From NCBI RefSeq assembly GCF_020089865.1, contig NZ_JAIRBM010000002.1, forward strand, positions 310,001 to 374,000: a stretch of DNA of 64,000 nucleotides. The letters run 5' to 3'. Positions within the stretch are counted from its first letter, which is position 1. Each line of letters opens with the position of its first letter. The notes under the pieces were generated by a model that saw only the letters and a program-made list of their open reading frames with translations, ran no database searches and was not told the origin of the DNA. This stretch comes from Microvirga puerhi. GTDB taxonomy: Bacteria > Pseudomonadota > Alphaproteobacteria > Rhizobiales > Beijerinckiaceae. Position numbers and translations under genes: made by a program. Of the stretch, positions 1-8,661 are shown piece by piece.

Positions 1-834
1 CTGATCTCGGCCCTGTCCGGATTGCTGGTGCTCGGCCTCGGCCTCGCTGTCGAGAAGCTGATCGTCGATCTATATGCCGTGGCGCCCTGGCTTGGCTGGG
101 TCGCCTTGGCATTGACCGCCCTGGCGGTCCTTGCCTTCCTGGCGCTGATCGGCCGGGAGGTGAGGGGGATCTGGCGCGAGCAAGCCATTGAACGCCTGCG
201 TGCGGCTGCCGTCGATGCCCTGGCGGTGAAGGACCACAAGGGCGCCAAGGCCATCGTGTCGGAACTTCTCAACCTCTACGGCTCCCGGGCGAGCGCCGTC
301 CCTGGCAGCGCGCGGCTCATGAACGCAATGGAAGAGATCATCGATGCCGACGACCGTCTCGCCATGGCGGAGCGCGAGCTTCTCGCGCCACTCGACGCCC
401 AGGCCAAGCGTGCCATCGCAGGCGCCGCGAAGCAGGTCTCCCTGGTGACGGCGGTGAGCCCGCGCGCCATCGTTGACGTAGCTTTCGTGATCTTCGCGGC
501 GGTCCGTCTGCTACGGACGCTGGCACGGATCTATGGCGGACGGCCTGGATTCTTCGGGTTTCTGCGACTCGCTAAGGCGGCCTTCAATCACCTCGCCGTC
601 ACCGGCGGTATGGCCGTGGGCGACAGCGTCCTGCAGCAGGTCCTCGGGCTCGGGCTCGCGGCCCGGATCTCTGCAAAGCTCGGGGAGGGCGTGCTGAACG
701 GCCTTATGACCGCACGCTTCGGTCTGGCGGCCCTCTCCGTCTGCCGCCCGCTGCCCTTCATCAAGGAGGAGGCGCCGAAGATCGGTGACGTCGCCGGCGA
801 GCTGGTAAGCCGCACGGAGGCGGCGGCGTCCTAA
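1..834 (+). CDS. YcjF/TIGR01620-type DUF697 membrane protein (5' end missing)
   Basis: The reading frame is open from the first base, so the true start lies outside the window and 277 residues are visible. Two hydrophobic segments come first (about residues 8-25 and 28-50), followed by a charged cytoplasmic helix and an alanine- and glycine-rich hydrophobic C-terminal half (about 140-245). This matches the YcjF/TIGR01620 family of inner-membrane proteins with a DUF697 domain, which usually have about 350 residues and are often encoded beside the YcjX GTPase-like protein; any ycjX would lie upstream of this window. The biochemical role of the family is not established. Family assignment rests on architecture and recognised sequence style, not on a catalytic motif. 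Confidence 0.72.
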   Translation: MISALSGLLVLGLGLAVEKLIVDLYAVAPWLGWVALALTALAVLAFLALIGREVRGIWREQAIERLRAAAVDALAVKDHKGAKAIVSELLNLYGSRASAVPGSARLMNAMEEIIDADDRLAMAERELLAPLDAQAKRAIAGAAKQVSLVTAVSPRAIVDVAFVIFAAVRLLRTLARIYGGRPGFFGFLRLAKAAFNHLAVTGGMAVGDSVLQQVLGLGLAARISAKLGEGVLNGLMTARFGLAALSVCRPLPFIKEEAPKIGDVAGELVSRTEAAAS

Positions 835-857
835 GCACCGCCGGCGACGCTGATTCT

Positions 858-3659
858 TCACCGCGTTTCGAATGTCCAGGTGAAGTTGCCTTTGAGGCTG
901 TGCTCCTGCGCCCGCTGACCAATCTGGCCGGCGTAGTTCACCCCCAAGCTGATCGCCTCGGACGCCTGCCAGGCCAAGCCCGCCTCGGCAATGAGCGCAT
1001 CGCGGTCGACCGGTACCCCGGAGACCGCAAACGGCAGCGCCCCGCCGGCAAACGCCAGCAGCGCTTGCGGTTCGACATCGCCATAGGCATGCCGCCAGCC
1101 GACAAGCCCTTTCAGCATCAGCGGCACCTCTGCCGACAGCCGCGCCTCGGCTCTGAGGCCCAGTGTCGTGGTGCCGAGATCGTACGTGCGGCCATAGCCA
1201 GTCAGGGCAGCAGCCCCGCCCTGTTCCTGGAACCGCTCGGTGGACAGCCGCAGCACGGAGGCTCCGGCAAACGGCTCCAGTGCGATCTGGCCCAGTCCCA
1301 AGCGATAGCCGACCTCGCCGAAGCCCTGCAGGGTGCTGCCGTCATAGGAGGTGCGGGTGGCATCCGCATAAGCCGGGAAGCTGATCGTGCGGCTAACATC
1401 AAAGTCATGGCGGGTATACACTGCACCCAGGCGCAGGGTCAGCGCGCCCCAGCGGCCGGAGCCGTAGAGTGCGCCGAAGATGCTGTCCGTCGAGCCCGAC
1501 GACAGCCTGGCATCGACATCGAAGGAGGTCGAGAGATAACCACCGGCCAGGCCAAGCCGAATACCATCGGCGACTAAGGCATCGGCACCGAGAACAAAGC
1601 CGCCGGTGGTCGCATCAAGCGCTGCGGCATTGCCGTTGGTGCGGGTCTGGCTCCACGATCCAAAACCTTCACCCCATAAGGCATAGCGCGGTGCAACGGG
1701 CACCGGTGCGACGGCGACCGGGGCTACGGCCTGACCGGGGCGATCGGCGGCAAATGCCGCGGCATAGGCGCCTTGGGCCAAGAGCGGCAGGGACGCGCCG
1801 AGCAGAGGCTGGCGCAGCCGGTTGAGCAGAGCATTCTGGATCAGCTGCGCCTGGGCATAGCCGGTGGTGACCGCCGAGGCATGGGCTTCACCGGAGAGGG
1901 CATCGAAGGCTTGGCGGGCATCCTGCACGCTCGTGCTGGTCACGAGCGCTTTGTAGATCGGATTGGATGGGCCGAGCGCAGCGATGGCATCTGCGACCGC
2001 ATCATCCGTCGCGTCGCCTGCAACGCCGTCGAGGGGACGGTTGTTGCGCACGAAGGTGACGTTGATCAGGTCCGACTGATAGGCGAGGTTCGGATCGAGG
2101 AACAGGAAGTTCGACGTGACGTGCGCAAAGCGCCCGCTGATGCCGTAATCGGATGTGAGCACCGTGTAGCTGCTCGTCAGATCCACGCTGGTCGCGCTGC
2201 CATTGAGGGCCAGCGTTCCGTCGAGATAGGTCGCTCCCTGGACAGCGAGGCGGTCCGAGGCGTTGCCGAAGACCCGGATCGCAAGCGTTCCGCCAGCCAG
2301 TTGCTGATAATTGCCGGCAATCGTCAGGGTCCCGAGACCAGAGGTCTGACCGGGCGCGACCGTGCCGGCGCTGTTCACCACCCAGTCCGTTCCGATTGTT
2401 CCGGAGCCGGCGAGGACGCCGCCCTGGACAAAAACGTTTTGCGCATTGAGACGGCCGTCGACCTGCAAGGTGCCGCTGAAGACCGACGTGTCGAGGATCG
2501 TCGTGAGAACGTGCTGGCTCGGGATGTTGAGGCTGGCCTTCGCGTTCTCGACGCTCAGGCTGTCGACCGTCGGATTCATGTCCACGGTGATAGCCGAGGC
2601 TGCGCTCAGCGAGACGTCGTAGTAGCGCCCGACTTCGCCATATCCGGCAAAGGAGCCGTCCTGGTTGTTCGGGGTTTCACTGCGGCCCAGCGTATCCGAC
2701 CATGCGTTCGGATTGCTCCAGTTGAACGTTCCGGCCTTTGCAGCCGTCCACCGGAGCGGATTATTCTGCATGATCCAGGCATAGTAATCCTGCACCGGGG
2801 TCCAGTTGTCGACTGCGCCGTAGCCGCTTCCGCCGCCAATGACGGTGCCGATCTGGACGAGACCGTTCTCGGTGACGAGAAAGAGCGGGCCGCCGCTGTC
2901 GCCGGGGCCGGGCTGGCCCTGAAGAGCGGGGACCGGAACGCCCTGCGCATCCAGATTGAATTGATCGGGAGAATCGGGGGAGGCAGCGATCCTGAATTGC
3001 GCAGCAATGGACCGCGGATTGCCTGGCTCCGTGGGCTCGTACCCTCCGATATTCGTATAGGCAATGCGTCGCTTGCCGTCGCCGTTGGTATCCGGCGCCG
3101 TACCGGTGCCAGAGGCGCCGTACCCTGAAATGAGGACAAGCGATCCGATCGCCGGGAGTGGGTCGCCCGGCTTGATAAGGGTGACAGGCGTGACGCCCGT
3201 CACGGGAGCGCTGAGCGACAGAAGGGCGATGTCGTTGCTGCCGTAACCATCGGCAGGATACTCACGGTGCGCGTAGACACCGCTCAGCAATCTGTCGTTG
3301 CCGGTGTGGACAGAGGCGTCGCTGCCGAATCGGACTTGGAATTGTGAGACCGCGGGAGTTGTGAAGACCTGCGCCGTGTCTTCGTCGATGAGACAGTGTG
3401 AGGCCGTGAGGACCGTGCGGCTGTTGATCAGGGTTCCCGTACACCAGTTCCCGAGGGTCGGGCTGTAGACGGAAACGACATTGGGCAAGGTGTTCCCGCG
3501 ATCCCAATAATTGAGAATGCCTCCCGCTGCCGAAGCGTCAGGATCGTTGAGGTTGACTGCAAGGCTTGGAGCGGTCAGCGCAAGAAGAGATGCGCCGGAT
3601 AGCGCAAGAAACGTCAACGAGTATCCATGAAGCTTCATTGCTCTGACGTAACGTTTCAT
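858..3659 (-). CDS. Trypsin-like (S1) serine protease with C-terminal autotransporter barrel
   Basis: A predicted type V secreted protease of 933 residues. The N-terminus has a signal peptide ending near an Ala-rich site (about residue 34). An S1 domain follows, with the catalytic triad visible as TASHC (His about 88), NDIAL (Asp about 143) and GDSGGP (Ser about 255). A beta-helix-like passenger occupies about 330-560, and the last ~280 residues form an autotransporter beta domain containing LWGEGFGSW and ending in FTWTF plus three extra residues (ETR). I chose the ATG at 3659 because GGAGGGG sits just before it; an in-frame ATG at 3674 would add five residues but lies upstream of that site. 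The protein probably processes its own passenger or external substrates at the cell surface. It is monocistronic and convergent with the preceding gene. Confidence 0.85.
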   Translation of the reverse strand: MKRYVRAMKLHGYSLTFLALSGASLLALTAPSLAVNLNDPDASAAGGILNYWDRGNTLPNVVSVYSPTLGNWCTGTLINSRTVLTASHCLIDEDTAQVFTTPAVSQFQVRFGSDASVHTGNDRLLSGVYAHREYPADGYGSNDIALLSLSAPVTGVTPVTLIKPGDPLPAIGSLVLISGYGASGTGTAPDTNGDGKRRIAYTNIGGYEPTEPGNPRSIAAQFRIAASPDSPDQFNLDAQGVPVPALQGQPGPGDSGGPLFLVTENGLVQIGTVIGGGSGYGAVDNWTPVQDYYAWIMQNNPLRWTAAKAGTFNWSNPNAWSDTLGRSETPNNQDGSFAGYGEVGRYYDVSLSAASAITVDMNPTVDSLSVENAKASLNIPSQHVLTTILDTSVFSGTLQVDGRLNAQNVFVQGGVLAGSGTIGTDWVVNSAGTVAPGQTSGLGTLTIAGNYQQLAGGTLAIRVFGNASDRLAVQGATYLDGTLALNGSATSVDLTSSYTVLTSDYGISGRFAHVTSNFLFLDPNLAYQSDLINVTFVRNNRPLDGVAGDATDDAVADAIAALGPSNPIYKALVTSTSVQDARQAFDALSGEAHASAVTTGYAQAQLIQNALLNRLRQPLLGASLPLLAQGAYAAAFAADRPGQAVAPVAVAPVPVAPRYALWGEGFGSWSQTRTNGNAAALDATTGGFVLGADALVADGIRLGLAGGYLSTSFDVDARLSSGSTDSIFGALYGSGRWGALTLRLGAVYTRHDFDVSRTISFPAYADATRTSYDGSTLQGFGEVGYRLGLGQIALEPFAGASVLRLSTERFQEQGGAAALTGYGRTYDLGTTTLGLRAEARLSAEVPLMLKGLVGWRHAYGDVEPQALLAFAGGALPFAVSGVPVDRDALIAEAGLAWQASEAISLGVNYAGQIGQRAQEHSLKGNFTWTFETR

Positions 3660-3971
3660 TGCCCCTCCGATCATTCAGAAACTTGCAGATTCGAATCGTG
3701 GGGTTGGATTTCGCAGAGAAGGACTGTTTTCCGCAAGGTAAGTATTTTAAATTGCGGTGACCATACACAGGCGCGGAGTTCAAATCAGCGTCACTCGGCC
3801 TTTATTGGTCTGGAAATACGTCCCGATACTTTGGGAGTGGATCTGCGGCCGTCGAGGTGCGCGGATGCGACATCCCCTCCGCAAGTTGACGTGAGGCGCA
3901 CATTCCCGCACAAGGGCGCGCCTTCTGGCGCACAAGGAGCGGGGCGCGCCGTCTGACCCATTCATATCGCG
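3660..3971. other. Intergenic region between divergent autotransporter and MBOAT genes
   Basis: About 310 bases that should carry two divergent promoters. The half next to the autotransporter is AT-richer than its surroundings. The half next to the acyltransferase holds an imperfect direct duplication: CGCACAAGG followed by GGGCGCGCC appears twice between about 3907 and 3950. No coding frame with a ribosome-binding site and no clear operator was seen. Confidence 0.4.
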
Positions 3972-5345
3972 ATGCTCTTTAATTCGTTCGTCTTTCTCTT
4001 TGCCTTCCTGCCGGTCGCGCTGCTGACGCATTGGCTCGTCGAGCGCTTCCGGCCGGACTGGCGGCTGCCCGCGCTGCTGCTGCTGTCGCTGTTCTTCTAC
4101 GGCTACTGGGACTGGCGCTTCGCGCCGCTGCTGATCGGCTCAATCCTGGTCAACTGGCTGATCGCCCGCGCCTTCATCCGCTCCGGCCGCGACGTCCTGA
4201 TCCCGCTTGCCATCGCCGCCAACCTGATCGTCCTGGCGATCTTCAAGTATTTCAACTTCTTCGCCGATGTCGCCGCCCTGATCCCGGGGGTGACGCCGCC
4301 GCATTACGACATCGCGCTGCCGCTCGGCATCTCGTTCTTCACCTTCCACCACATCATGTACCTGACCGATCTGAAGGCCGGCAAAGCGCCGCGCTTCGAT
4401 CTGGTGCGCTATGGCCTCTACATCGCGTTCTTTCCGCAGGTGCTGGCCGGGCCGCTGGTGCGGTGGAGCGAGATCATGCACCAGTTCGAGGAGCGCCCCT
4501 ATGCGCGCCCGGATGCAGCGGAGCGCTTTGCCCGCGGCCTGATGCTGCTGGTCATCGGCCTCGCCAAGAAAGTCTTCTTCGGCGACCAGCTCGCTGAATA
4601 CGCCAACCCTGTTTATCAGGCCGCGACCGCCGGCCACGCGATCAGCATGGGCGAGGCCTGGCAGGCGGCGCTCGGCTTCACCTTCCAGGTCTATTTCGAC
4701 TTCTCCGGCTATACCGACATGGCGCTGGGTCTGGCGCTTCTGTTCGGCATCGTGCTGCCGCAGAACTTCGATTCGCCCTATCGGGCGGTGTCGCTGCAGG
4801 ATTTCTGGCGGCGCTGGCACATGACCCTGTCGCGTTTCCTGCGCGATTATCTCTACATCGCCATGGGCGGCAGCCGCAAAGGACTGGCCGTGCAGATCGG
4901 CGCGCTCACCGCCACTATGACCCTCGGCGGCCTCTGGCACGGCGCCGGCTGGACCTATCTCGTTTGGGGCCTTCTCCATGGGGTGGGCCTCGGAGCCAAC
5001 ACGCTCTGGCGTAAGGCGGGATATTCCATGCCGAAGCTCCTCGGCTGGTTCTTCATGTTCAGCTTCTTCGTCCTGAGCATCATCGTGTTCCGGGCGCAGA
5101 GCTTCGAAGCGACCTGGCGGATCTATGAGGCGATGCTCGGCCTTGGGAGTGGCGATGCTCCTATGAAATGGCGGGCGATCGTGTTCGGCGCCGCCTTCGC
5201 CTTCATCGGCCCGACGGCCTGGACGCTGGTCCACAAGCTGCCGCCCCGGCGCTGGATCGCGCTCGCCTTCGCGCTCCTCTTCGTGATCGTATTGTTCAAG
5301 ATCGGCGACGACGTGAACTATGAATTCATCTACTTCCAGTTCTGA
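3972..5345 (+). CDS. MBOAT family O-acyltransferase (AlgI/DltB-like)
   Basis: A polytopic inner-membrane acyltransferase of 457 residues, typical of the AlgI branch of MBOAT proteins, which move acyl groups (often acetyl) across the membrane onto exported polysaccharides or other acceptors. The family signatures are present: DFWRRWHMTLSRFLRDY with the conserved His at 283, and GGLWHGAGW with the catalytic-type His at 323. Around ten hydrophobic segments are visible. The next gene starts inside its last codons and encodes an SGNH-like membrane protein, the usual partner type for AlgI-like enzymes. No glycan synthesis genes lie nearby, so the acceptor is unknown. Confidence 0.9.
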   Translation: MLFNSFVFLFAFLPVALLTHWLVERFRPDWRLPALLLLSLFFYGYWDWRFAPLLIGSILVNWLIARAFIRSGRDVLIPLAIAANLIVLAIFKYFNFFADVAALIPGVTPPHYDIALPLGISFFTFHHIMYLTDLKAGKAPRFDLVRYGLYIAFFPQVLAGPLVRWSEIMHQFEERPYARPDAAERFARGLMLLVIGLAKKVFFGDQLAEYANPVYQAATAGHAISMGEAWQAALGFTFQVYFDFSGYTDMALGLALLFGIVLPQNFDSPYRAVSLQDFWRRWHMTLSRFLRDYLYIAMGGSRKGLAVQIGALTATMTLGGLWHGAGWTYLVWGLLHGVGLGANTLWRKAGYSMPKLLGWFFMFSFFVLSIIVFRAQSFEATWRIYEAMLGLGSGDAPMKWRAIVFGAAFAFIGPTAWTLVHKLPPRRWIALAFALLFVIVLFKIGDDVNYEFIYFQF

Positions 5346-6357
5346 AGCTTCGTCCGAAGCAGCCTGGCGGCGCTTTGCGGTCTTCCTCGTCGCCATGACG
5401 ATCCTGACCGTGGTCGGGATCATTGCGGCCGCCTATGTGATCGATCCGTACGATACGGGACGCTCGCGGCTCTTCGCCCGCGACGGGGTGCGGCCTCAGG
5501 GGCCGCGCACCGCGAATGCCAGCCGCGGACGCGATCCGTCTTTCGATGCCGCCATCTTCGGAAATTCCCAGATCCAGCTCCTGTCGCCGGAGCGGCTCAA
5601 TCAGCGGACCGGGTTCAATTTCCTGCAGCTGGCCGTTCCGGCCACCGGCCCGAAAGAACACTTCGTCCTGATGGACTGGTTCCTGAAGCATCGCGCAGGA
5701 CCGGTGAAGGCTCTGGTGGTCGATTCCGACGAGACCTGGTGCATCTCCGACCCAGCCATGCCGAACTTCCGGCCGTTCCCGTTCTGGCTCTATGCGGCGA
5801 ATCCCCTGGAATACGCCAAGGGGTTGATGCGCTACGACATCCTGGAGGAAATGCCGCGTCGTCTCGGCTACGTGTTCGGCAAGAAGCCGGAGCGCGCCCG
5901 ACCGGACGGCTATTGGGACTATGAGCCGAACTATCTCAACCTCGGCTATGACACCCGGCCGGAAGTTCGTGCGCGGCTCGAGAAACCCTATTACGCCAGC
6001 GAGCCGACCTTCCCTAGCGATCCGAAGGCTGATCAGCGCACGTTTCCCGTGGCCGGCAAGCTGAAGGAGTTTGCGGATTCCCTGCCGCAGGAGACGGCTC
6101 TGGTCGTCGTTCATCCCCCCCGCTACAAGAATTACCTTCCGCCTGTAGGCACCGAGGAGGGGTATCAGGACCAAGCCTGCAAGGCGGCCATGAAGGCCGC
6201 ACTCGCCGGGCATCCCCGGAGCGCCGTGGTCGATTGGCGAATCGACCGGCCTGAAAACCGCAATCCGGATTACTTTTTCGACCTGAGCCATTACCGGCAG
6301 CCCCTCGCCATGGCGGTCGAGGCGGATATTGCCAAGGCTCTTCAGGGCATGCGCTGA
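5320..6357 (+). CDS. Membrane-anchored SGNH-like protein paired with MBOAT acyltransferase
   Basis: 345 residues with one N-terminal transmembrane segment (about 19-41) and a large periplasmic domain. Two features fit an SGNH/AlgX-AlgJ-type fold: a GNSQ block with Ser83 placed like the block I nucleophile, and DLSH (Asp321, His324) near the C-terminus placed like the block V dyad. The start overlaps the end of the acyltransferase by 26 bases in a different frame, implying translational coupling. The inferred role is to receive acyl groups from the MBOAT protein and pass them to a secreted glycan. Overall similarity to a named family was not clear by eye, and catalytic activity is inferred only from these motifs. 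Confidence 0.6.
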   Translation: MNSSTSSSEASSEAAWRRFAVFLVAMTILTVVGIIAAAYVIDPYDTGRSRLFARDGVRPQGPRTANASRGRDPSFDAAIFGNSQIQLLSPERLNQRTGFNFLQLAVPATGPKEHFVLMDWFLKHRAGPVKALVVDSDETWCISDPAMPNFRPFPFWLYAANPLEYAKGLMRYDILEEMPRRLGYVFGKKPERARPDGYWDYEPNYLNLGYDTRPEVRARLEKPYYASEPTFPSDPKADQRTFPVAGKLKEFADSLPQETALVVVHPPRYKNYLPPVGTEEGYQDQACKAAMKAALAGHPRSAVVDWRIDRPENRNPDYFFDLSHYRQPLAMAVEADIAKALQGMR

Positions 6358-6528
6358 TGCAGAAGGGGTGCTCGGACGAAGCTTTTCCGGCACTTTCCCT
6401 TCCGTTGCCTCGGTATTCGATCCTCACCTGCGGCGTCTTAGACAAATCGATGACGTTCTTGCGCGTTGTCGCGGGCCTCGCTTGACGATATAGGGGCGCC
6501 ACAGTTCATCGGGGATACAAGGCCCACA

Positions 6529-6948
6529 ATGACAAACATCGTAATCGATGAGGGTTATCGTCCGACTGAGGACGAGCCCTTTATGAATGAACGACAGCGG
6601 GAATATTTCAGACGTAAGCTTATTCGGTGGAAGGGAGAGATCCTCAAGGAGGCGCAGGAAACCCTGGCCGCTCTCCAGAGTGAAAACGAGAACCACCCGG
6701 ATCTCGCGGATCGTGCCTCCTCCGAGACGGACCGGGCCATCGAGCTGCGGGCCCGGGATCGGCAGAGGAAGCTGATTTCCAAGATCGATGCCGCTCTCTC
6801 TCGGATCGACGACGGGACCTACGGCTTTTGTGAGGAGACCGGTGATCCGATCTCGCTCAAGCGCCTGGAAGCCCGACCTATCGCGACCCTGTCGCTGGAG
6901 GCGCAGGAGCGCCACGAGCGCAACGAGCGGGTTTATCGGGACGATTGA
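6529..6948 (+). CDS. dksA: RNA polymerase-binding transcription factor DksA
   Basis: 139 residues. DksA binds the RNA polymerase secondary channel and acts with ppGpp to reset rRNA and amino-acid promoters. The coiled-coil tip motif DxxDxA is present (DLADRA, near residue 62). The C-terminal zinc-finger region reads GFCEETGDPI then RLEARPIATLS, so only one of the four classical zinc-binding cysteines remains. This single-cysteine form is known in alphaproteobacterial DksA, for example in Rhodobacter. I chose the ATG at 6529; an upstream in-frame start at 6466 would add 21 residues unlike the family N-terminus. A bidirectional terminator follows. Confidence 0.93.
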   Translation: MTNIVIDEGYRPTEDEPFMNERQREYFRRKLIRWKGEILKEAQETLAALQSENENHPDLADRASSETDRAIELRARDRQRKLISKIDAALSRIDDGTYGFCEETGDPISLKRLEARPIATLSLEAQERHERNERVYRDD

Positions 6949-6955
6949 TCCCACG

Positions 6956-6989
6956 AAAAAGGGCTCCGGTGACGGAGCCCTTCTTGTTT
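6956..6989. terminator. Bidirectional intrinsic terminator between dksA and fliO-like gene
   Basis: A perfect ten-pair stem, AAGGGCTCCG and CGGAGCCCTT, around a GTGA loop. A T-rich stretch follows on the plus strand (TTCTTGTTTG), and five A's precede it, which form a U-tract for the minus-strand transcript. It can therefore end both convergent genes. Confidence 0.9.
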
Positions 6990-7011
6990 GTGTTGCTGCT
7001 TTTCGGCGCCA

Positions 7012-8277
7012 TCAGCCCTTATTGCCAGGGTCTCGCGGGCGTCCCAAGAGGCGGGCGAACTCGGCCTCGATCTCTTCGACGGAGAAGGGATCGCTGGCCT
7101 TCTGCGGCTGCGCAGGTGCAGGGGCCGCGGCTGCCGGTGCAGGGGGCGGCGAGGTCGGCTGAGGAGCAGCGGCCGCAGGTCGCGCGGGCTCGGGGGGCTG
7201 CTGCGGCTTTTCGAATGCCGGTGTTGGCTCGCCACGATCGTTGGAGGGCGTCGGGACCAGAAGCTCATCCTCGTCCAGATCGACCTCTGGCCGATGATCG
7301 GCCTCAGAAGCTTCCTCTTCCTCATCCACCTCGGCGGTGACGATCGGTGCCGGCGGCGTCGCTGGTACGGGCTGAGGCGGGGGAACCGGTTGGGCGGGCC
7401 GCTTCAAGGCCTCTTCCAGCTGCTTCGCCATATCCGAGAGAATGGCGGCGTCGGGTGTCCTGGTGTCCGTCGCGGCATCCTGAGGCGGCCGAACAACCTC
7501 GGGAGGAAGGACCGGCGCTGCCGTGGGCGGAGCAGGCGGGGTGGGGGTCGGACGAGACTGGAACGGCATCGGCGGCGGAGCCGGTCGCGGCTCCGGGCGC
7601 AGTTCCGGGATGACGGTGGGCGCCGGAGGCTGCGGCGTCGCCGGAGCCCGGAGGAAGCTCGGTCCCTGCGGCTGCAGTGGCTGTGCTTGAGGCTTGAGGG
7701 ACTCTACGACCGGAGTTGCTGTCACGGTCACATGGTCGGGCTTGAGCATGGGCTCGGGCCGCGCAGGAGCTGACGCAGTGACGGAGGCGACGGGGGCAAG
7801 CTCCTGATCGATATCGGATTCCTCCGATGGGCGTCGGATGAACGCGCCGAGCTGGGCGGCGAGCTGGGTCTCGATGGTAGGGCGGCCCGCCTCGACCTGC
7901 GGACGCGAAGGCTGTTCGAGCGACGGCTCGAAACGCTCGGGTCCCGTATCGGCGGATGGTGCCGGAATCCGGGCGCCGGCGACGCGCACGATATTGGTTT
8001 CGATCACTACGTCGTTGAGGCCGCCGATGAGCAGCAGATGTTCCACATTGTCCCGCCGGAGCAGGACGAGCTGTCGCTGCCGATCGAGGTCGTAGATGTC
8101 GACGACGCCGAGGCGAGGCTGGCGGCTGCGGCCCCGGTCATGGCCGGGGAGCATGAGGCGTCCGCCCGTCAGTTTGCGAAGAACAAGTCCGAAGAGCGCC
8201 ACCAGCACGAGAATGATCGCGAATGCGATGACATACTGGGCGGCCCGGGACGCTTCGATACCTAAAAGAGATGACAC
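7012..8277 (-). CDS. fliO: FliO-like flagellar biosynthesis protein with proline-rich tail
   Basis: 421 residues. One transmembrane helix (about 14-32) is followed by a small basic domain resembling FliO/MopB, including RRDNVEHLLLIGG (about 75-87), the usual conserved core. FliO is a membrane component that helps assemble the flagellar type III export gate. The remaining ~300 residues are a low-complexity Pro/Ala-rich cytoplasmic tail ending in a short acidic/hydrophobic motif (IEAEFARLLGRP). Canonical FliO is only about 100-150 residues, so the tail is a strong elaboration. The GTG start at 8277 is preceded by a GAGAG site. A CtrA box lies about 90 bases upstream. No other flagellar genes are in the window, so assignment rests on the N-terminal domain. 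Confidence 0.72.
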   Translation of the reverse strand: MSSLLGIEASRAAQYVIAFAIILVLVALFGLVLRKLTGGRLMLPGHDRGRSRQPRLGVVDIYDLDRQRQLVLLRRDNVEHLLLIGGLNDVVIETNIVRVAGARIPAPSADTGPERFEPSLEQPSRPQVEAGRPTIETQLAAQLGAFIRRPSEESDIDQELAPVASVTASAPARPEPMLKPDHVTVTATPVVESLKPQAQPLQPQGPSFLRAPATPQPPAPTVIPELRPEPRPAPPPMPFQSRPTPTPPAPPTAAPVLPPEVVRPPQDAATDTRTPDAAILSDMAKQLEEALKRPAQPVPPPQPVPATPPAPIVTAEVDEEEEASEADHRPEVDLDEDELLVPTPSNDRGEPTPAFEKPQQPPEPARPAAAAPQPTSPPPAPAAAAPAPAQPQKASDPFSVEEIEAEFARLLGRPRDPGNKG

Positions 8278-8661
8278 GATGAACTCTCAAGCGATGTGGA
8301 GACCTAGAGTCAGGCCCTGTTCTCGACGCTGTTTGTACCACATCGGGCATCAAAGCGAGCGGCAAGGTTAACAGATGGTTAACAAGGCCAGCCTCAAGTG
8401 TGGGGCATAGGAGGTGAAATTGCTCCTCGTCCTCAGAAACTCTTGCCAAGGCCTTCTTTGTAAAGGCAGATGTGGTTCCGTGCGTGCAAAGCTCAAGTCT
8501 GCATCCACATTGCAGGCTCGTTCCTTGCTGCCGCTCGGGTCGCCACCTTAGAGGTCAGTCAACGATTTCCGGATACCGTGGCCGAAAGAAGGCGTGGCCG
8601 ATTGTCCTCATTACGTGATGGGCCGCGGTCGTCAGCCGTTCCTTGGAGATACCGAAAGTCC
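8278..8661. other. Divergent regulatory region fliO-like/cckA
   Basis: A 384-base region between two divergent genes, holding the CtrA box. In-frame codons extend from cckA back to 8470, but the translated stretch is unlike CckA proteins, so I treat it as untranslated leader. No terminator-like hairpin with a T-tract was seen. Confidence 0.5.
8368..8383. promoter_or_regulatory. CtrA binding site (TTAA-N7-TTAA) between fliO-like gene and cckA
   Basis: The sequence TTAACAGATGGTTAAC matches exactly the full CtrA consensus TTAA-N7-TTAA(C) described in Caulobacter and other alphaproteobacteria. It lies 91 bases before the fliO-like start and 280-290 bases before the cckA start. The match is direct; binding is inferred. 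Its position suits control of the flagellar gene most naturally, with possible feedback on cckA. Confidence 0.8.

Noticed and set aside
1773-3128. 451-codon plus-strand open frame inside the autotransporter gene
   Set aside because: It is antisense to a gene with a complete protease triad and barrel, and its translation looks like typical GC-rich shadow sequence with no motif.
3907-3950. Direct duplication of CGCACAAGG plus GGGCGCGCC
   Set aside because: Short, GC-rich and imperfect; could arise by chance in this composition. Recorded in the intergenic entry but not raised as a finding.
8470-8661. Upstream in-frame extension of cckA
   Set aside because: The 64 added residues have no resemblance to CckA N-termini, and the frame covers the likely leader next to the CtrA box.
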